A stretch of 64,000 nucleotides of DNA from Branchiostoma lanceolatum (GCF_035083965.1 NC_089724.1:1064501-1128500), one strand, 5' to 3'; numbered from the stretch's first letter, positions 10,901-35,359 are shown. Numbers and translations: made by a program. Notes: generated by a model from the sequence alone, not told the origin.

Positions 10901-13900
10901 GCCTGATGACGTCATCAGCCTCGCCCTTCTTCTTCTCCCGCCGTTTCTTCTGCCGCTCCTCCTTCTCCTGCTGCCTCCGCTGCTGCTCCTTCTTACGCAG
11001 GTTCTCTGGGGAAGGAGGAGGTACATGTAATTTAAGCACGCTCCTTAAGAACTTTGTTTAGGGAGGGGCGCCTAGGGGCAAACTTTCGATTTAAACATAG
11101 CTGTTTCCAATGTTTTCTTGCTCAACCACACTAGTTTCCTACAGGTATAACATTATATGTATTTTAATGTAACTCTCATGATTCAATATTAATAAATTAT
11201 GCTAATTTGATGACGTCATCGCTCAAAATCCAAGATGGCGGACAAAATCATTATTTTCGGTATAAACAGGCTTTTTTGCCTTTAAATTCGTCACAACCTG
11301 GAATTTTGTTAACCAGAAACATTCAGATTAATGTTTTTGTCTATTTTGACTGTTATTTGGGGTCATAAATGGGAAAAAAGTATTTTTAAAAATTTCAAAA
11401 TGGCCGATCCAAGATGGCGGATCCCAGGGGGTCGCTAACAACACATGACGTCATCGCTCGACGTTATTTTGACGTCAAATTCGTCACCACTGACGTCAAA
11501 TGTCTTGGCATACCTTTAAATCAATAATGCGCACTATTTTGTCTAAAGCGCTTAGATATTATGGGAATTCCGTATTTAGCCAATAAAATGACATCAATGA
11601 CGTCATAATTACGTCATATTACGTCATAACGTCACCAAAATTACAGGAATTATAAAACTTCACGTGAACATCACTCCCTGCAAATTTGGTGATGATAGGG
11701 CATACCGTTCGGAAGTTATGATGGGGGGGTCGAAACCCCCCCCCCCCCGGTCCAGGAAGTCTCAAAAAAGCCCGGTCTAGATAGGGTTAAGTTAAGTATA
11801 TAGGACGGCTGCTCATCTAGGGCATACTGACCTTGATAGAGCTCTGGTAACGTCTTGAAGTCTAATGAAGGATAAGACGTCTTCCTTTTCGGCTTTTTTG
11901 GAGACGGCGGTTTCTTCGGGACGTCTGGAAGTTCCGTCTTGGCGGGCTGGACGCCTCGGCCCTTGTACCCGGGGTCACCTGAAGGAAGGGGGAAGAAGGC
12001 TTTAGAGACGGCATTTTAGATCGATGGTTTAAAGAACTTCCGCTGCCATCTTGGTGGTGGCCGCCGCCATGTTGGTGGGTCAGCCGCCATGTTGGGTAAG
12101 GCCGCCATGTTAGTGGTGGCCGCCGCCATGTTTGAGGTCGCCGCGCCATGTTGGTGGTGGCCACCGCCATGTTGGTGGGTCAGCCGCCATGTTGGGTAGG
12201 GCCGCCATGTTAGTGGTGGCCGCCGCCATGTTTGAGGTCGCCGCGCCATGTTGGTGGTGACAATTGCCATGTTGGTGGGTCAGCCGCCATGTTGTTGGGG
12301 TCCGCCGCCATGTTGGTGGGTCTGCCGCCATGTTGGTGGCTGTCACCGCAATATTGGTGGTGGCCACCGCCATATTGGTAGGGTCCGCTGCTATGTCCCC
12401 TAACCGACTATCCCTGACCCTAACCACTTACTCTGACCCCGAACTCTAACCCTAACTGTGATCTCTAACCCTATCCATTCCCTTGACCCCAAACTCTGAT
12501 CCTTAACCCTAAACCTGACCCATAACCCTGATGCTGACCCACCTGTGAACTTCCTGCCGAACTTGTTGAGCGAGTTCCTGATGGCCAGCTCCTTCTCGTA
12601 CGACGGGCGGAGCTTCCGGAAGTCCGCCTGCTGCATGAACGGTGCATCCTGGGGCGGGCCTGCCGGGAGCACCTGCACTTCGTACTTACTCCGCCGGAGG
12701 TCGCCCTTAGCCTGGGGTTGGTCGGGTGGGCTGTAGGAAACGTGAAAGAGATGATTGACGTTTACCATAATAGCGATAAATAGAATTGCCCTTTATGATG
12801 TGTAATATGGCCACGTCATCAAGTCACTCCTAGCATGGCGTTGAATGGCCGACTGACTAGGCTAGCGGACAAGAGATCAAGGGGTCAACGTTTGGATTTC
12901 TATCATTCCTGGAGAAAGGCACTTTACAAGACTTTCCTCACACCGCCCAGGTGTAAAAATGGGTACCTGACTTCGGTTGGGGAGGTAAATGGCGGTGAAA
13001 GGAGAAGGTAGTGGACTGGACTCCCCTTCCAGGACCGAGTCCTAGACACAGTAAATCAAAAACCCACTGCTCCTACCGCCTCAAAAAGGCTATGGGAATA
13101 GCTACATTGAGTCTCATGTTTTTATAGTACTGCTTTGCAATCAATACACATGAGAGGAGGAACATGTAACGTTGACCGTAAACAAAGTCACGGGTGTTGT
13201 CAACACGCCTCCCCGGTCACGCCTGCCACGCGCCACGCTCGGGTTTCTGATGTCACAATAGTGGCTATTTCCAAATAGCAACTATTCCAAATGTAACAAA
13301 GAAGCAACTAAAAACTAACAAAGTCTGGAAGTAAGCCCGTGTTTCTACATGTCCTATAGTTGTTCTATGCGTGTTCTACGTGTCAGCAGCAGCCAAGTTA
13401 GGCGCACCCTTACTCCTTTAGTCCATCGTGCCTGGTGTTTTTCTGTCCGACAAATACGGATTGAATGTATCACAAGACCCGATGCCTATAGCTACGAATA
13501 CATGACAAAGTGGAGAGCCCGACAAAAACGCCTAAAACATGTCAAAAAACAGCCGGAACCACTCCTCTGCTGGGAAAGTATACACACTTTCAAAGCTGGG
13601 AATGTGGAGGCTCGAAAAAAATAACCGTCAGGATGGTGCCCATGGTATCGTCTATTTGCAACAGTTAAAAACATGTTGGGAGGGGGGGGGGACATGGCAG
13701 TCGCTAGCTCTAGTAGAAGCGCCCTCACCCTGCCTGAAAATTACCGATAATTCAGCACGACAAGATTAATACAAAAGGCTATCTCCCAACGCCTGGCTGC
13801 CAACAGTTTAAGAGTGGGAGGGCAGGAGGGTGGGCACAAGGTACCCTTCACAGGCGACACCCCTCTGGTAGTCCTGGACCGTGGTGCCGAAACACCCTCA

Positions 13901-15406
13901 TACCCGACACTGGTACAAGCAGCACCGACGCCCTCACCTGGCCAGCCCGTAGTCGACGCGCCTCACGCCGAGCAAGAACCCGTCCAGAAACGACCACTGG
14001 AACACCTCCCCCAGATCCATGCCTCCGCTAAGGCGAGGCGTCGTTTCTTTAAGAGGTTTGTCCGGTCGCGTTGCTAGCCAGACTCCCGGGTTTGTTATCA
14101 TAGAAGCCTCTCCGTGTTTTGTACACGTTTGTTATCATAGAAGCCTCTCCATGTTTTGTACACGTTTGTTTTTATAGAAGCCTGTCATGTTTTGTACACT
14201 TCGGTGTTTGCGCGACTTTGTCAACACGGCGGCCCTCAGTTCGCTGTTACCGGAAGTCCGCGGAGTTGGGTCGCGGCCAGGTCAGCCAGAGGCCGGTGGG
14301 AAGGCCCCTGTCACGTCACACATTCAATGAGCTTCGGCCGTGTATGATAAACGCCAGAAGGTGGCAAGATTTTGGACAAAATAGCCTGAAAAGCTACCCA
14401 ATTATATTTGACGTAGCTCGGAGCCCCACAAGTGCACCTAAAAACCCTTAGAGATGCAGCCACAGACGTGTAGCCACGTGGCCACGTTTTTAACAATATC
14501 TTATATTAAACGTCTGTTTTTATTTTCATTTTATACTTAGATGGAGGCAATCGACAAACAGCACATTATAAGCCCACAAACGTCGTCTGAGGAAGCTAGC
14601 GTAGCGGTCAGCGTACTTGTATTAAAAGAAGTGTAAGCTTCGGATTAAGGGTCTGTGCATTGTTCACCTATTTTTACTCCTTTGTCGCTCGAATAAAACG
14701 TGTTATTGTAACCCTTTTAGCGTACTCTGTGACCCCTTTGGAAAAATAATAGCATTTTGCCAACCGGTTAACGCCACAAGAAAATCTGAAACCTAACCGC
14801 AAGTCCCTGTCCCGTTCAGTTAATGTTAGTCGCTAGCGTGGTCTTATGTTGTTCTGGTGGCTCACTGTCATGGACAATCTTGTACCTCAATTCTCTCATT
14901 TATACAGTCAGCCTAGTGGATCTGGTAGAGACTGCTGATGGGGCATCTTAATTCTGTCTGCCAAGGATTTTAATGAAATCCATATGATTCACATTTAAGA
15001 AAATTGCGTCCTCAGGAAATAAGGATTGGTAGAATAATTAAGCCTTTGCCGCTAAAGAAGCGATCCAGGTCTCTGTGTCAGGCTGGATAAAAATTCTAAA
15101 AGGGAACCATGCAGCTCCAGATATGTTTTACTGAGGTATGACTGCGGTGTGAAAGATGTCGGTTAGCTGAGAATGAATCCATTCGACTTTATACTTTTTA
15201 TACTAAAAGTATCAATACAAGTCATAACATTACAGGACAATTCCTTAAGTCACATTAACGGTATTGTCTATACAAATTCAGCTGGAAAAATAAGACGTCT
15301 AATCAAGTAGATAATAAGACGCTGATTCTTACCTCGTGGCGTCTTTAGGTGGCACGTAGAAGAAGTCTCCGAGAAACGTGCGATTAAACTTGGTGTTGGG
15401 ATACAT
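7977..15406 (-). CDS. Unrecognised 351-residue basic protein with two WRPPA-x-V-x-TPPWPH motifs, seven exons
   Basis: Exons in transcript order: 15333-15406 (ATG), 12543-12730, 11832-11978, 10847-11005, 9321-9485, 8882-9076, 7977-8104 (TAA). They total 1056 nt and every junction joins in phase, which strongly supports one gene. The protein starts MYPNTKFNRTFLGDFFYVPP. A Pro/Lys-rich segment follows (residues ~88-136), then a charged coiled-coil-like stretch rich in E/K/R/Q (~137-165, RKKEQQRRQQEKEERQKKRR). Two related segments come next: WRPPAQVYTPPWPHHIP and WRPPADVRTPPWPHKVP. The C-terminus is lysine-rich and ends SMHPALQI. An in-frame stop lies upstream of the ATG, with a possible acceptor (cccag) just before it, so a 5' UTR exon may exist. 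I do not recognise the family. No signal peptide or membrane segment is seen. A cytoskeletal or ciliary role would be a guess. Several of its exon edges are tandemly reiterated. Confidence 0.8.
8605..8881 (-). repeat. Five tandem 54-bp copies of the donor edge of exon 6
   Basis: The exon end reading QYHMMPGLYSA plus its GTAAGG donor is repeated at a strict 54-bp period, with donors near 8610, 8664, 8718, 8772 and 8826 in addition to the one at 8880-8881. Although 54 is a multiple of three, reading past the first donor gives GGT AAG GTT TAA, so downstream donors would end the protein. Confidence 0.88.
9370..10545 (-). repeat. Eight tandem ~148-bp copies of the acceptor and 5' part of exon 5
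   Basis: Read on the minus strand, each unit contains a short intron tail (ccaaaccttcccgtccgtag, or ccccag in the outermost copy) followed by the exon segment from RSLPGSEGGMKL through TPPWPHHIP. Only the copy nearest the gene's 3' side (9321-9485) continues into an open exon with a GTAGGG donor; the other seven hit TAA within a few codons (HIPYHTL or HIPYNV, then stop). Units are 145 or 148 bp. Open frames on the plus strand over this array are artefacts of the repeat. Confidence 0.92.
10570..10765. repeat. Dispersed repeat carrying the gatatttggtatgtgggta motif
   Basis: The segment around gtctgtatgtctgtccgtgc…gatatttggtatgtgggtat recurs at 27895-28085 and, inverted, at about 35565-35640. 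It is an unclassified interspersed repeat inside an intron. Confidence 0.6.
11105..11796 (-). mobile_element. Inverted, truncated copy of the TTAA-flanked element family
   Basis: Over about 620 bp this intronic sequence is the reverse complement of 61140-61750 (shared blocks around ccaagatggcggac, gacgtcataattacgtcata and acatcactccctgcaaa). Its right edge ends in gatagggttaa, which resembles a family terminus with TTAA; the other end is missing. Confidence 0.7.
12040..12395. repeat. Tandem array of GCCGCCATGTTGG-type units
   Basis: About twenty variants of gccgccatgttggtggg(t) lie head to tail, partly as a larger ~130-bp duplication (compare 12056-12130 with 12170-12250). Short ORFs on the minus strand (NMAADPPTWRR repeats) are the array translated. 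The core resembles the YY1 consensus CCGCCATnTT. Confidence 0.85.
12400..12541. repeat. Degenerate CCCTAACC-rich simple sequence
   Basis: Irregular ccctaacc, ccctgacc and ctctaaccc units resemble a decayed interstitial telomere-like or CCCTNA satellite. The array stops at the exon donor of the 351-residue gene (12543). Confidence 0.6.
12731..15332 (-). other. Intron 1 of the 351-residue protein gene
   Basis: I see no convincing exon. It holds a poly-G run near 13682, a short GC-rich open stretch at 13814-14077 of unknown origin, and three ~37-bp tandem units (atagaagcct…gttttgtacacg) at 14097-14200. Confidence 0.5.
14097..14200. repeat. Three ~37-bp tandem units
   Basis: gttatcatagaagcctctcc…gttttgtacac is repeated three times with minor changes. 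Confidence 0.8.
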
Positions 15407-16590
15407 CGCTGGGAGGCTCGATAATTTCCTGTAGCAAAGTCTCACTCAGATCTCCACCTGATGGTTGTTGTGCAAATATTTCTCCGGATTCGAGAGTTTT
15501 AAGATGCCGGATAGGAAATGGAGGTCCGCCGAAGGAGTCAACTGCAGGGTGCAGCTCTACAGCCTTCGCTCGACGCTTCCGACGAGAGGAAACGGTTCTC
15601 CGGGGAAACTTGTGCCGTTGCTTGTGTGTAAACACGGCGGGTCCTACATGGCGGGCACAAGTGGAGAACAACTGCACTCCTACAGACAGCCGCTTATGTC
15701 CGCTGTAAAACCAGCACTACGCGCGCTACCCAGCAGTTTTTATATACAAATGTGAGTAGTTAAATCCTGAGCACAACTGCTGTGAGACCGAGCAAGGTTG
15801 AGAGGTTGTTGATATGAAAACAAACGGTATAGACCGTGGTTGTGTTCTTCTGATTACAACACAAACAAAGGCGCCTCGGAGCTGATAATACCGGACAAAC
15901 GTTACGTTAGTAAGACACACCCATGACGAGGTGTGAGGTTCCCGCCGGGGATTGTGCCGTCAAGAAAGGGCGCGAAACTCGAGCCGGCCCGGAGGTATGC
16001 CTGTCGCTGGCGGCGATTGGTCCAACCGCGGGAGCGTCACGTCACCATGGAGATGGCGTCAGGTCCCCATGGGTACGCCGGTGCCCTGGTACAGCGTTTT
16101 TTATACCTGCGCCCATGCGTGTCTACCGGGAAGCATTTAAGGGTCAGGTTGTTGATATGATAATGCGGGTGGCTGACTGGTTAACGACCCAGCTTCTGGA
16201 CCAGATGGTTAGGAGTTCTTATCCCGGGCTATTGCCGCTCAACCTAGTTTCTTCTTAAAGGATCACAGCTCTTAGGACGGGTGGGGCGTCAAGCTTAAGC
16301 CATACTCTATTGTGCACTAACGTTGTATCTGTCAACAAGTGTTGGTACATATGACCCGCATACATTCCACCTGTTCATAACGCGTGTCCTACATATGTAT
16401 CACTATAGGAAGATGATAGCTTCATGACAGGTTGCCCTGAATAGAGATGCCCGCCCGCACTTCAGATGTGTTTGTAAGGGACGCTTGAAGTGACAGAAGT
16501 CTAAATGGACCTTTCTTATGAGCATCCAAGCTAGCCTGATTTCCAAACTTCTAGGAGCGCCGGGGTTGGATTTATGAGGTGGTTATAGTA
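15407..16590. other. 5' flank of the 351-residue gene
   Basis: CpG-containing sequence that probably includes the promoter, but no TATA box or transcript start could be fixed. No ORF here has family features. Confidence 0.4.
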
Positions 16591-16597
16591 AATACAA

Positions 16598-16868
16598 CGG
16601 TGCAATGGCCTAATGGGTAAAGTGTTCACCTTGCATACAGTAGGTCGTGAGTTCGAACCGTCCGGGTCATACCAAAGACTCTAAAATGGTACATACTGCT
16701 TTCTCTGCTTAGCACTCAGCATTTGGGCAAGAGTATGGCAGTTAAACACACACAACTACCAGTGGACTAGCCCCTGCTGTGACTTGCACAACGTTGTGTG
16801 GCCCAAGGGCTTTGGAACCGGAGATGGGCGCCGCCTTATGCACCTTCGGTGCGGGAAGGACTTTTTTT
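16598..16868 (+). mobile_element. tRNA-derived SINE
   Basis: The 5' part resembles a tRNA: an A-box-like TGGCCTAATGGGTAAAG and a B-box-like GAGTTCGAACC at typical spacing, ending near GGGTCATACC. A ~190-bp tRNA-unrelated body follows, ending with caccttcggtgcgggaagga and a T-run. The cloverleaf is imperfect and the body is attached, so a SINE is favoured over a functional tRNA gene. Confidence 0.7.
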
Positions 16869-17284
16869 AAACTATAGCAAATGACCCGGCGTTATAAACC
16901 ATATATACCGAGGGAAAGGCGGGTCATTAACCCATAAGTAAAAAAGGATATCTTGTAACATTAAACACTAATGGGTGTTTATTGTATAAAATAATACATC
17001 TCAGTTCCAAAGGTGTGACAGTACTGCAGTCTTCCTTTCTGTTTTATAAAATTTATTTCAGTCTAGTTAAGACGATCATCTTCTAAAAAAATTATTTAAA
17101 AAATCCATCTGAAACGTACATCAAGTATAAGATCAGAGGGTAGCTTCCTAAATACAACTTTCTTTGAGCTAACTAGGTGGGAAGTTACCAATATCTATAA
17201 AAGCTACTTTAACTATACACATGTACACACAGCTGAAATAAACCTTTTGACTACAATAACTGCCTTCAGTTAGCTCACCTCACT

Positions 17285-17625
17285 AGCAGCATTGCAAACT
17301 CAATCTACAAATTGACATGCACACACACATGCACACACTCACCGACACACACACGTATACGCCTATGCACAGGCAAAAACGCACACACACACACACTCAC
17401 CCAGACATACACATGCACACATACATACATAAACATACACACATACACACACACGTAAAGGCAGACTAACACACATGCTCACACACTTCCATACAAATAT
17501 TCACCACACATACAAAAACTCACCGACACACAAAAAAACATACACAAATGCACACATGCAAATACATGCACACTCACACATAAACTATCCCCCCCACACA
17601 CATTCACACTAAGTCACACAAAGAC
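17285..17625. repeat. (CA)n-rich microsatellite
   Basis: Interrupted cacacacatgcacaca units for about 340 bp. The flanks 16870-17285 and 17625-18090 are AT-rich with no coding signal. Confidence 0.9.
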
Positions 17626-18091
17626 ATATTGCCACTGGGAGCAGGACATATGCAGACTTGTAAAGACTGAGAATACACCAATATCATCACATTTTTCTTA
17701 CGAATGACAAATGTGCAATAACTCTTGGTGGGCTTATGCCTTGTGTGCACATAACCTACATGAGATGTATATGGATGACATATAGATAAACAAACAGTAT
17801 CATCTTCAAATTAGTTGCCAATATTGAATAAATATCAAGCACTGGTATGCACATGATAAATACAATTTACCTGTACTATACTACATCGTACATTTTAAAA
17901 ATTGTTTCAAAAAAGACCAAATTTAACGGGATTGATAAAGTTATCCCCACATTGGCTGGTTCTTATGTCATGATGATAGCTTTAGTTTTAAAAAATTTAG
18001 AAAGTCTGGCTGTTTATCAGCTTCGGACCGGGCAGCGTTCTGATATGTCAAGATGAACAGAGGGTGTGATGGGGGATCTGGAAGCACCGCT

Positions 18092-18379
18092 TCAGCTGAA
18101 GTCGAAGGCGTCTTGTCTGACCAACGGCGGGCGGCAAACCCTTTTGAGAACCGCACAGAAGGCCCCGTAGGCACCCGGCCCCTTCCTGTCTAAGATGTCC
18201 AGTAAGGAGCGGGCCTTCATCCGCCGAGACGTCTTGGACCTCACAATGTCACACTCCTCTCGCGTGAGCTCGCCTTCCCGGTACAGGTTGTCTAAAAACG
18301 GGTTCACATTCCTGATATCCTCTATCAGAGCCTCGCGGTTCACCTGAGACATGTCCACGGTGTTGTTGTTCTGCTCCAT
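18092..18379 (-). CDS. Stand-alone CARD-domain protein (95 residues)
   Basis: From ATG at 18379 the frame gives MEQNNNTVDMSQVNREALIE… to a TGA at 18092. Residues ~12-85 fit a caspase-recruitment (death-fold) domain: an N-terminal helix with NREALIEDI, then PFLDNLYREGELTREECDIV, KTSRRMKARSLLDILDRKG, and AYGAFCAVLKRV. The pattern of six amphipathic helices, LTxEExDxI and LLDxLxxKG is characteristic. No other domain is attached, so it would be an adaptor or decoy of the CARD-only type. The open frame continues upstream to a Met at 18460 with a hydrophobic stretch (LTQILLLLWPLAVS). That could be a longer start, but a possible acceptor (catacag) at about 18400 suggests the upstream part is intronic. 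Amphioxus has many CARD adaptors; the partner is unknown. Confidence 0.75.
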   Translation of the reverse strand: MEQNNNTVDMSQVNREALIEDIRNVNPFLDNLYREGELTREECDIVRSKTSRRMKARSLLDILDRKGPGAYGAFCAVLKRVCRPPLVRQDAFDFS

Positions 18380-18789
18380 TCCGACAGGAGGCGCTGCTGT
18401 ATGGAGGTGTCCAGTAGAAACAGCTAGTGGCCATAATAAGAGTAATATTTGTGTCAGCAATGGTGTGATTTCGACTGTAGCAAGTCATTCTTAAATTCAA
18501 AACCTCAAAGTTTTATCCAATATTTGTTAACAGCACAGGTTAATTGTCAGATTACTTGAATGATTAAAAAAGAAACACAAGTCAGGTTTCAGAAGCATTA
18601 TTTCAGGAAAGCTAGTCAAGTTGTCTTGTGATCATGACAAGTTGTCTACACTCACCCCAGAATTAAAGCAAGCTGTCACACGTACATTTCGATGAGAGCA
18701 ATCCGAAATCACAATCTTCCCAAATTATTCATCAACATCCAGTTTCAAGATTATTTACACTGAAAAAAGGAAAACGTAAACAACTTACT

Positions 18790-18801
18790 ACGCCATCACC
18801 C

Positions 18802-18832
<31 letters not shown>

Positions 18833-18865
18833 AAATGTACACACACACACACGCGCGCACGCAAC
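18790..18865. repeat. Poly-C run followed by (CA)n/(CG)n
   Basis: A C homopolymer of about 19 bases, followed by ca and cg dinucleotide repeats. Confidence 0.9.
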
Positions 18866-19859
18866 AACGACGTGGTGCTTGGCAACCAACAACACTTCAA
18901 GCGAACGACTGCAAACGTGCTGGTTTCCTTCTTGATGCGTTGCTACACTCGTGATCGTAAGATGGCCAGTACTGTATTAAGCTACACCACAAGTACATAC
19001 AACACATCGGCTTGAACTACGTACGAGGGGTTACATAACATCGTAACTAACATCACAATACAGACGCCTACAAAGTCACTTAAGTACGCCGTATCAACGC
19101 ACCTAGGACATCAAAGAGAGCCTAACGCCTTACCTCAATCCTTCGCAAAACCAGTTCTTCAAGAGAGACACTGTAACAGGGACGATTCGCTGGTTAAAAC
19201 TCACAACATTTCCGCAAAGATCGTGTCGTCCTCGTTTCCGCCATGTTTTTTCATATACGTCATTCTTGACCCATGACCTGAGGGATTGCCTGAAACTCCG
19301 TTCGTGTCGCAATATTTCCGTCAACCAAATAAAGCATTTTCGACTATTCAAATTAACATTCTTCAGCACAGGAAAGAAAGCAATATAAAGGCTTCTTTAC
19401 AAACTGAAAGAAATAGTGCCCCGTTTCTGCATGGACGTGAAAGTTTGTTTTTCCTGACGTTTTTGTTTCCTTCTACCATTTCGCCAAATGTTTCATCCAA
19501 ATGACCTGAAAGATGGTATGGAGGTAGAGTTTGAGTCTTTATTTCATTTTTTTTACTATCTCATAAAGACCTTTAAGCTCTTTTGATGTATAGGATGCGC
19601 TCTTGTGCCTGGTTTTTAACCAGACACGGGCATGATAGGAGTGCTCCCGACACACAGTTTTACAGGCAAAATATTTACCCTCTCCTTTTCAGAATCTTCA
19701 TTTATAACACTCTGATGTTATCATGTTTTCCCCTTTGACCATTACAGTGAAACCTCTTACATTGAGCAGATCCAATCACTGAAAGACTACCTTATCTAAA
19801 GTCACTGACATTTAGCAGAAAGATAGAAGAACGACAAAGGGTTGTGAATTTATGCAGCG
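18866..19859. other. Region between the CARD gene and the lectin gene, no gene recognised
   Basis: It may hold the promoter and 5' UTR of the CARD gene on the minus strand, but no exon could be supported. Confidence 0.35.
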
Positions 19860-19865
19860 TTTATT
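19860..19865 (-). terminator. Polyadenylation signal of lectin gene A
   Basis: AATAAA on the minus strand, 75 bp beyond the stop codon at 19941-19943. Confidence 0.6.
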
Positions 19866-19940
19866 CTGCACAGCGTGCTGTTCATATTCTCTGCGTCATG
19901 CAGCACACTGCTGCTGCAGGTCGGAGTTACAGCAGGGAAG

Positions 19941-25825
<5,885 letters not shown>

Positions 25826-25885
25826 ATGGTGAGTTGAGTCCGGATCGGACTCTACGATGTATGTGAGGCTTGCCTTGTGTGCGCC

Positions 25886-25893
25886 AATTTATA
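25886..25893 (-). promoter_or_regulatory. TATA box of lectin gene A
   Basis: TATAAATT on the minus strand, 61 bp upstream of the ATG, in a block conserved with gene B (gtataaattggcgcacacaa). Confidence 0.65.
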
Positions 25894-26131
25894 CTGTACA
25901 CCAAGGCCATGGGAACCACACAGCTGACCGGTAGGGACGGCCGCTATTGATATCCATGGCGGCAGAGGTTTGACCTGTTTGAGTTGTAGTAGGTAGAGAG
26001 CGAATCGATAACGTGTGCGCGACAGTATCATACTGTGACACGGAATATTCAGAACGTGCAGTGTCAGCTTAGAATGGAGTGGATGTCAATACATCACATC
26101 TCAGTTTACATGTATATACACGCCAAACTAA

Positions 26132-26361
26132 AGCCCACTTCACACGTGTGCGTATATACATGTACAAGTTAGCATTGGTTGCATATTAACATGTTTTGGG
26201 TTTAGATTAAGTTTTCAGCCTAAGAAGTTATTTTTTTGGTTCGATAACTAGACTTCACAACGATGGGTCAAAGTAGAAAACAACTTCTTCACCGCAACAA
26301 AAAGAAACGTTAATGTGTAACTCATACGCATTTGGATATGCGCACAAGGTTGATAGGGGCC
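26132..26361. mobile_element. Harbinger-like MITE, gene A copy
   Basis: Ends gcccacttcacacgtgtgcg and gcgcacaaggttgataggggc are imperfect inverted repeats flanked by TAA. The matching copy at 35126-35359 has cleaner ends. Confidence 0.6.
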
Positions 26362-26365
26362 TAAA

Positions 26366-26470
26366 AACACACGCGCGCGCATACACACACTCACCAAACA
26401 CACACACACAGTCGCACGCACGCACGCACACACACATACACACACACACCCGCACACACACACACATATA
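26366..26470. repeat. (CA)n microsatellite
   Basis: cacgcgcgcatacacacac… run next to the MITE. The rest of 26470-27570 shows no supported gene. Confidence 0.9.
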
Positions 26471-27574
26471 TATTCTTTTAAATGATTGAACATGGTGTAA
26501 TAGTTTTCTGCAAGCTCCGTCAGGTAATCTATCTATGAACAGTCGACCTCTCAAAGCCTTACGTTTAAAACTTTATCACCAACACATGTTGACATAAGCA
26601 TGGTTTGTTACTATCGGATGATGAGGGGGCAGTTTGATGAAAGTTCTTTAAGGGAGTCCTTTAGGACGTTAAAACGTCTGTCCACATCCAGTAGCGTTAC
26701 ATATATTAGCTACAGACGATACCTGTAAACTCTCCATGACCCTCCCACTGTCCCAACAAACCCTGACCTCCTCACCCTGCCTGTTGGCTCACGTACTTCA
26801 CGACTCTATAATTAAAACAAAGTACACAATTCTCTCCGGCTGCCGACATGGTTACGGCTGGGATCGGAACAGGTGAGGAAATACCTAGGGAAACAGTGGC
26901 CTTTGAAGAGATGGGGGTCTGCATAGCATTTTTCGACAACATGAAATTATAGATGTAGCAAATGAACATTGTAGGGACATATGAGAATCTGATAGTCTCC
27001 ACTAGACGTTTGGTACAGAGTTACTACTGGCATTCACATTTTCTGGACTATCTTGACAACTTATTCCCAATGCAAATGGGATGTTCCAGAGTTCACAATG
27101 ACATTTCAAGCAAAGGTTTATAATTTCAATCCAGTGTTACATGAAATCTTCATCTATTCATTGAGACGCTCACTGCACGAAATGGCCTCGGATCCCGGCG
27201 AATACGTACAGGGATTCCTTCGGAAATATTCCATATCCCGTGCGGATTTAGTCGGATACAGGCGGATCCAACGTAACTAACGGATTAGTAAAATTAGAAT
27301 TAGTGCCCACCCCCTTGAAATAGAGAGAGGGTGGTACAAAAAATGTTAACGCAAGCTTCTGGTTCGGTCTGAACGTCAAAACAATTACCTGGTACATCGC
27401 GTTGAAAAGTCAGATTTCACAGAAATCACCATCCATTTCTTTTATTTTGTATCTAACCCCTTCTGGGCACACAGGTTAGGGAAACTGTTATTTAATGTTT
27501 ATCTTATAAGCTTAAGCTTAAACGAAAAGTAAATATGACTAAGAGATTGTTTTGTAGGCATTGGTGCAACTTCT

Positions 27575-27580
27575 TTTATT
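27575..27580 (-). terminator. Polyadenylation signal of lectin gene B
   Basis: AATAAA on the minus strand, about 70 bp beyond the stop codon. Confidence 0.6.
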
Positions 27581-27648
27581 GTTTTTAACGTGCTGTGCAT
27601 TCTTTCTTGTGTGTTAAACACGTTCTGCAGGCAGGATGGTCACGGAGG

Positions 27649-34878
<7,230 letters not shown>

Positions 34879-34938
34879 ATGGTGAGTTGAGTCCGGATCG
34901 GGCTCTACGATGTATGTGAGGCCTGCCTTGTGTGCGCC

Positions 34939-34946
34939 AATTTATA
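34939..34946 (-). promoter_or_regulatory. TATA box of lectin gene B
   Basis: TATAAATT on the minus strand, 61 bp upstream of the ATG, the same spacing as in gene A. Confidence 0.65.
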
Positions 34947-35125
34947 CAGTACACCAAGGCCATGGGAACCACACAGCTGACCGGTAGGGACGGGCGCTAT
35001 TAATATCCATGGCGGCAGAGGTTTGACCTGTTTGAGCTGCAGTAGGTAGAGAGCGAATCGATAATGCGTGCGCAATAATATCGTACTGTGGCACGGAATA
35101 TTCAAAACACGCAATGCCATCTTAA

Positions 35126-35359
35126 GCCCCTTTCACACCTGTGCGTATAGACAAGTCCACATGAGTTGCGCATTAACATGTTTTTGTTGTAGGTTAAGTT
35201 TGCAGCCGAATAAGTGATTTCTTAGGCTCGATCACCAGGCCGCAAAACGGTGTTTCAAGGTAGAAAGCAACCTTTCCCCCGAAAACCTTACTTAAGCCCA
35301 AAAAATGTTACTGCACAACTCACGCGCACTTGAACATACGCACAAGTGTGACAGGGCCC
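35126..35359. mobile_element. Harbinger-like MITE with TAA target duplication
   Basis: gcccctttcacacctgtgcg and cgcacaagtgtgacagggcc are inverted ends. TAA flanks both sides (35123-35125, 35360-35362), as in PIF/Harbinger insertions. Confidence 0.65.

Noticed and set aside
12016-12427. Minus-strand ORFs with NMAADPPTWRR repeats
   Set aside because: Translation of the GCCGCCATGTTGG array, no gene structure.
12400-12541. True interstitial telomere repeat
   Set aside because: The CCCTAA-like units are irregular and mixed with CCCTGACC; it is better described as degenerate simple sequence.
13814-14077. An 87-codon plus-strand ORF in an intron
   Set aside because: Proline-rich and GC-rich, no recognisable domain or splice context; could be a transposon relic but not supportable as a gene.
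16598-16680. A functional tRNA gene
   Set aside because: A- and B-box-like motifs are present but the fold is poor and a SINE body is attached.
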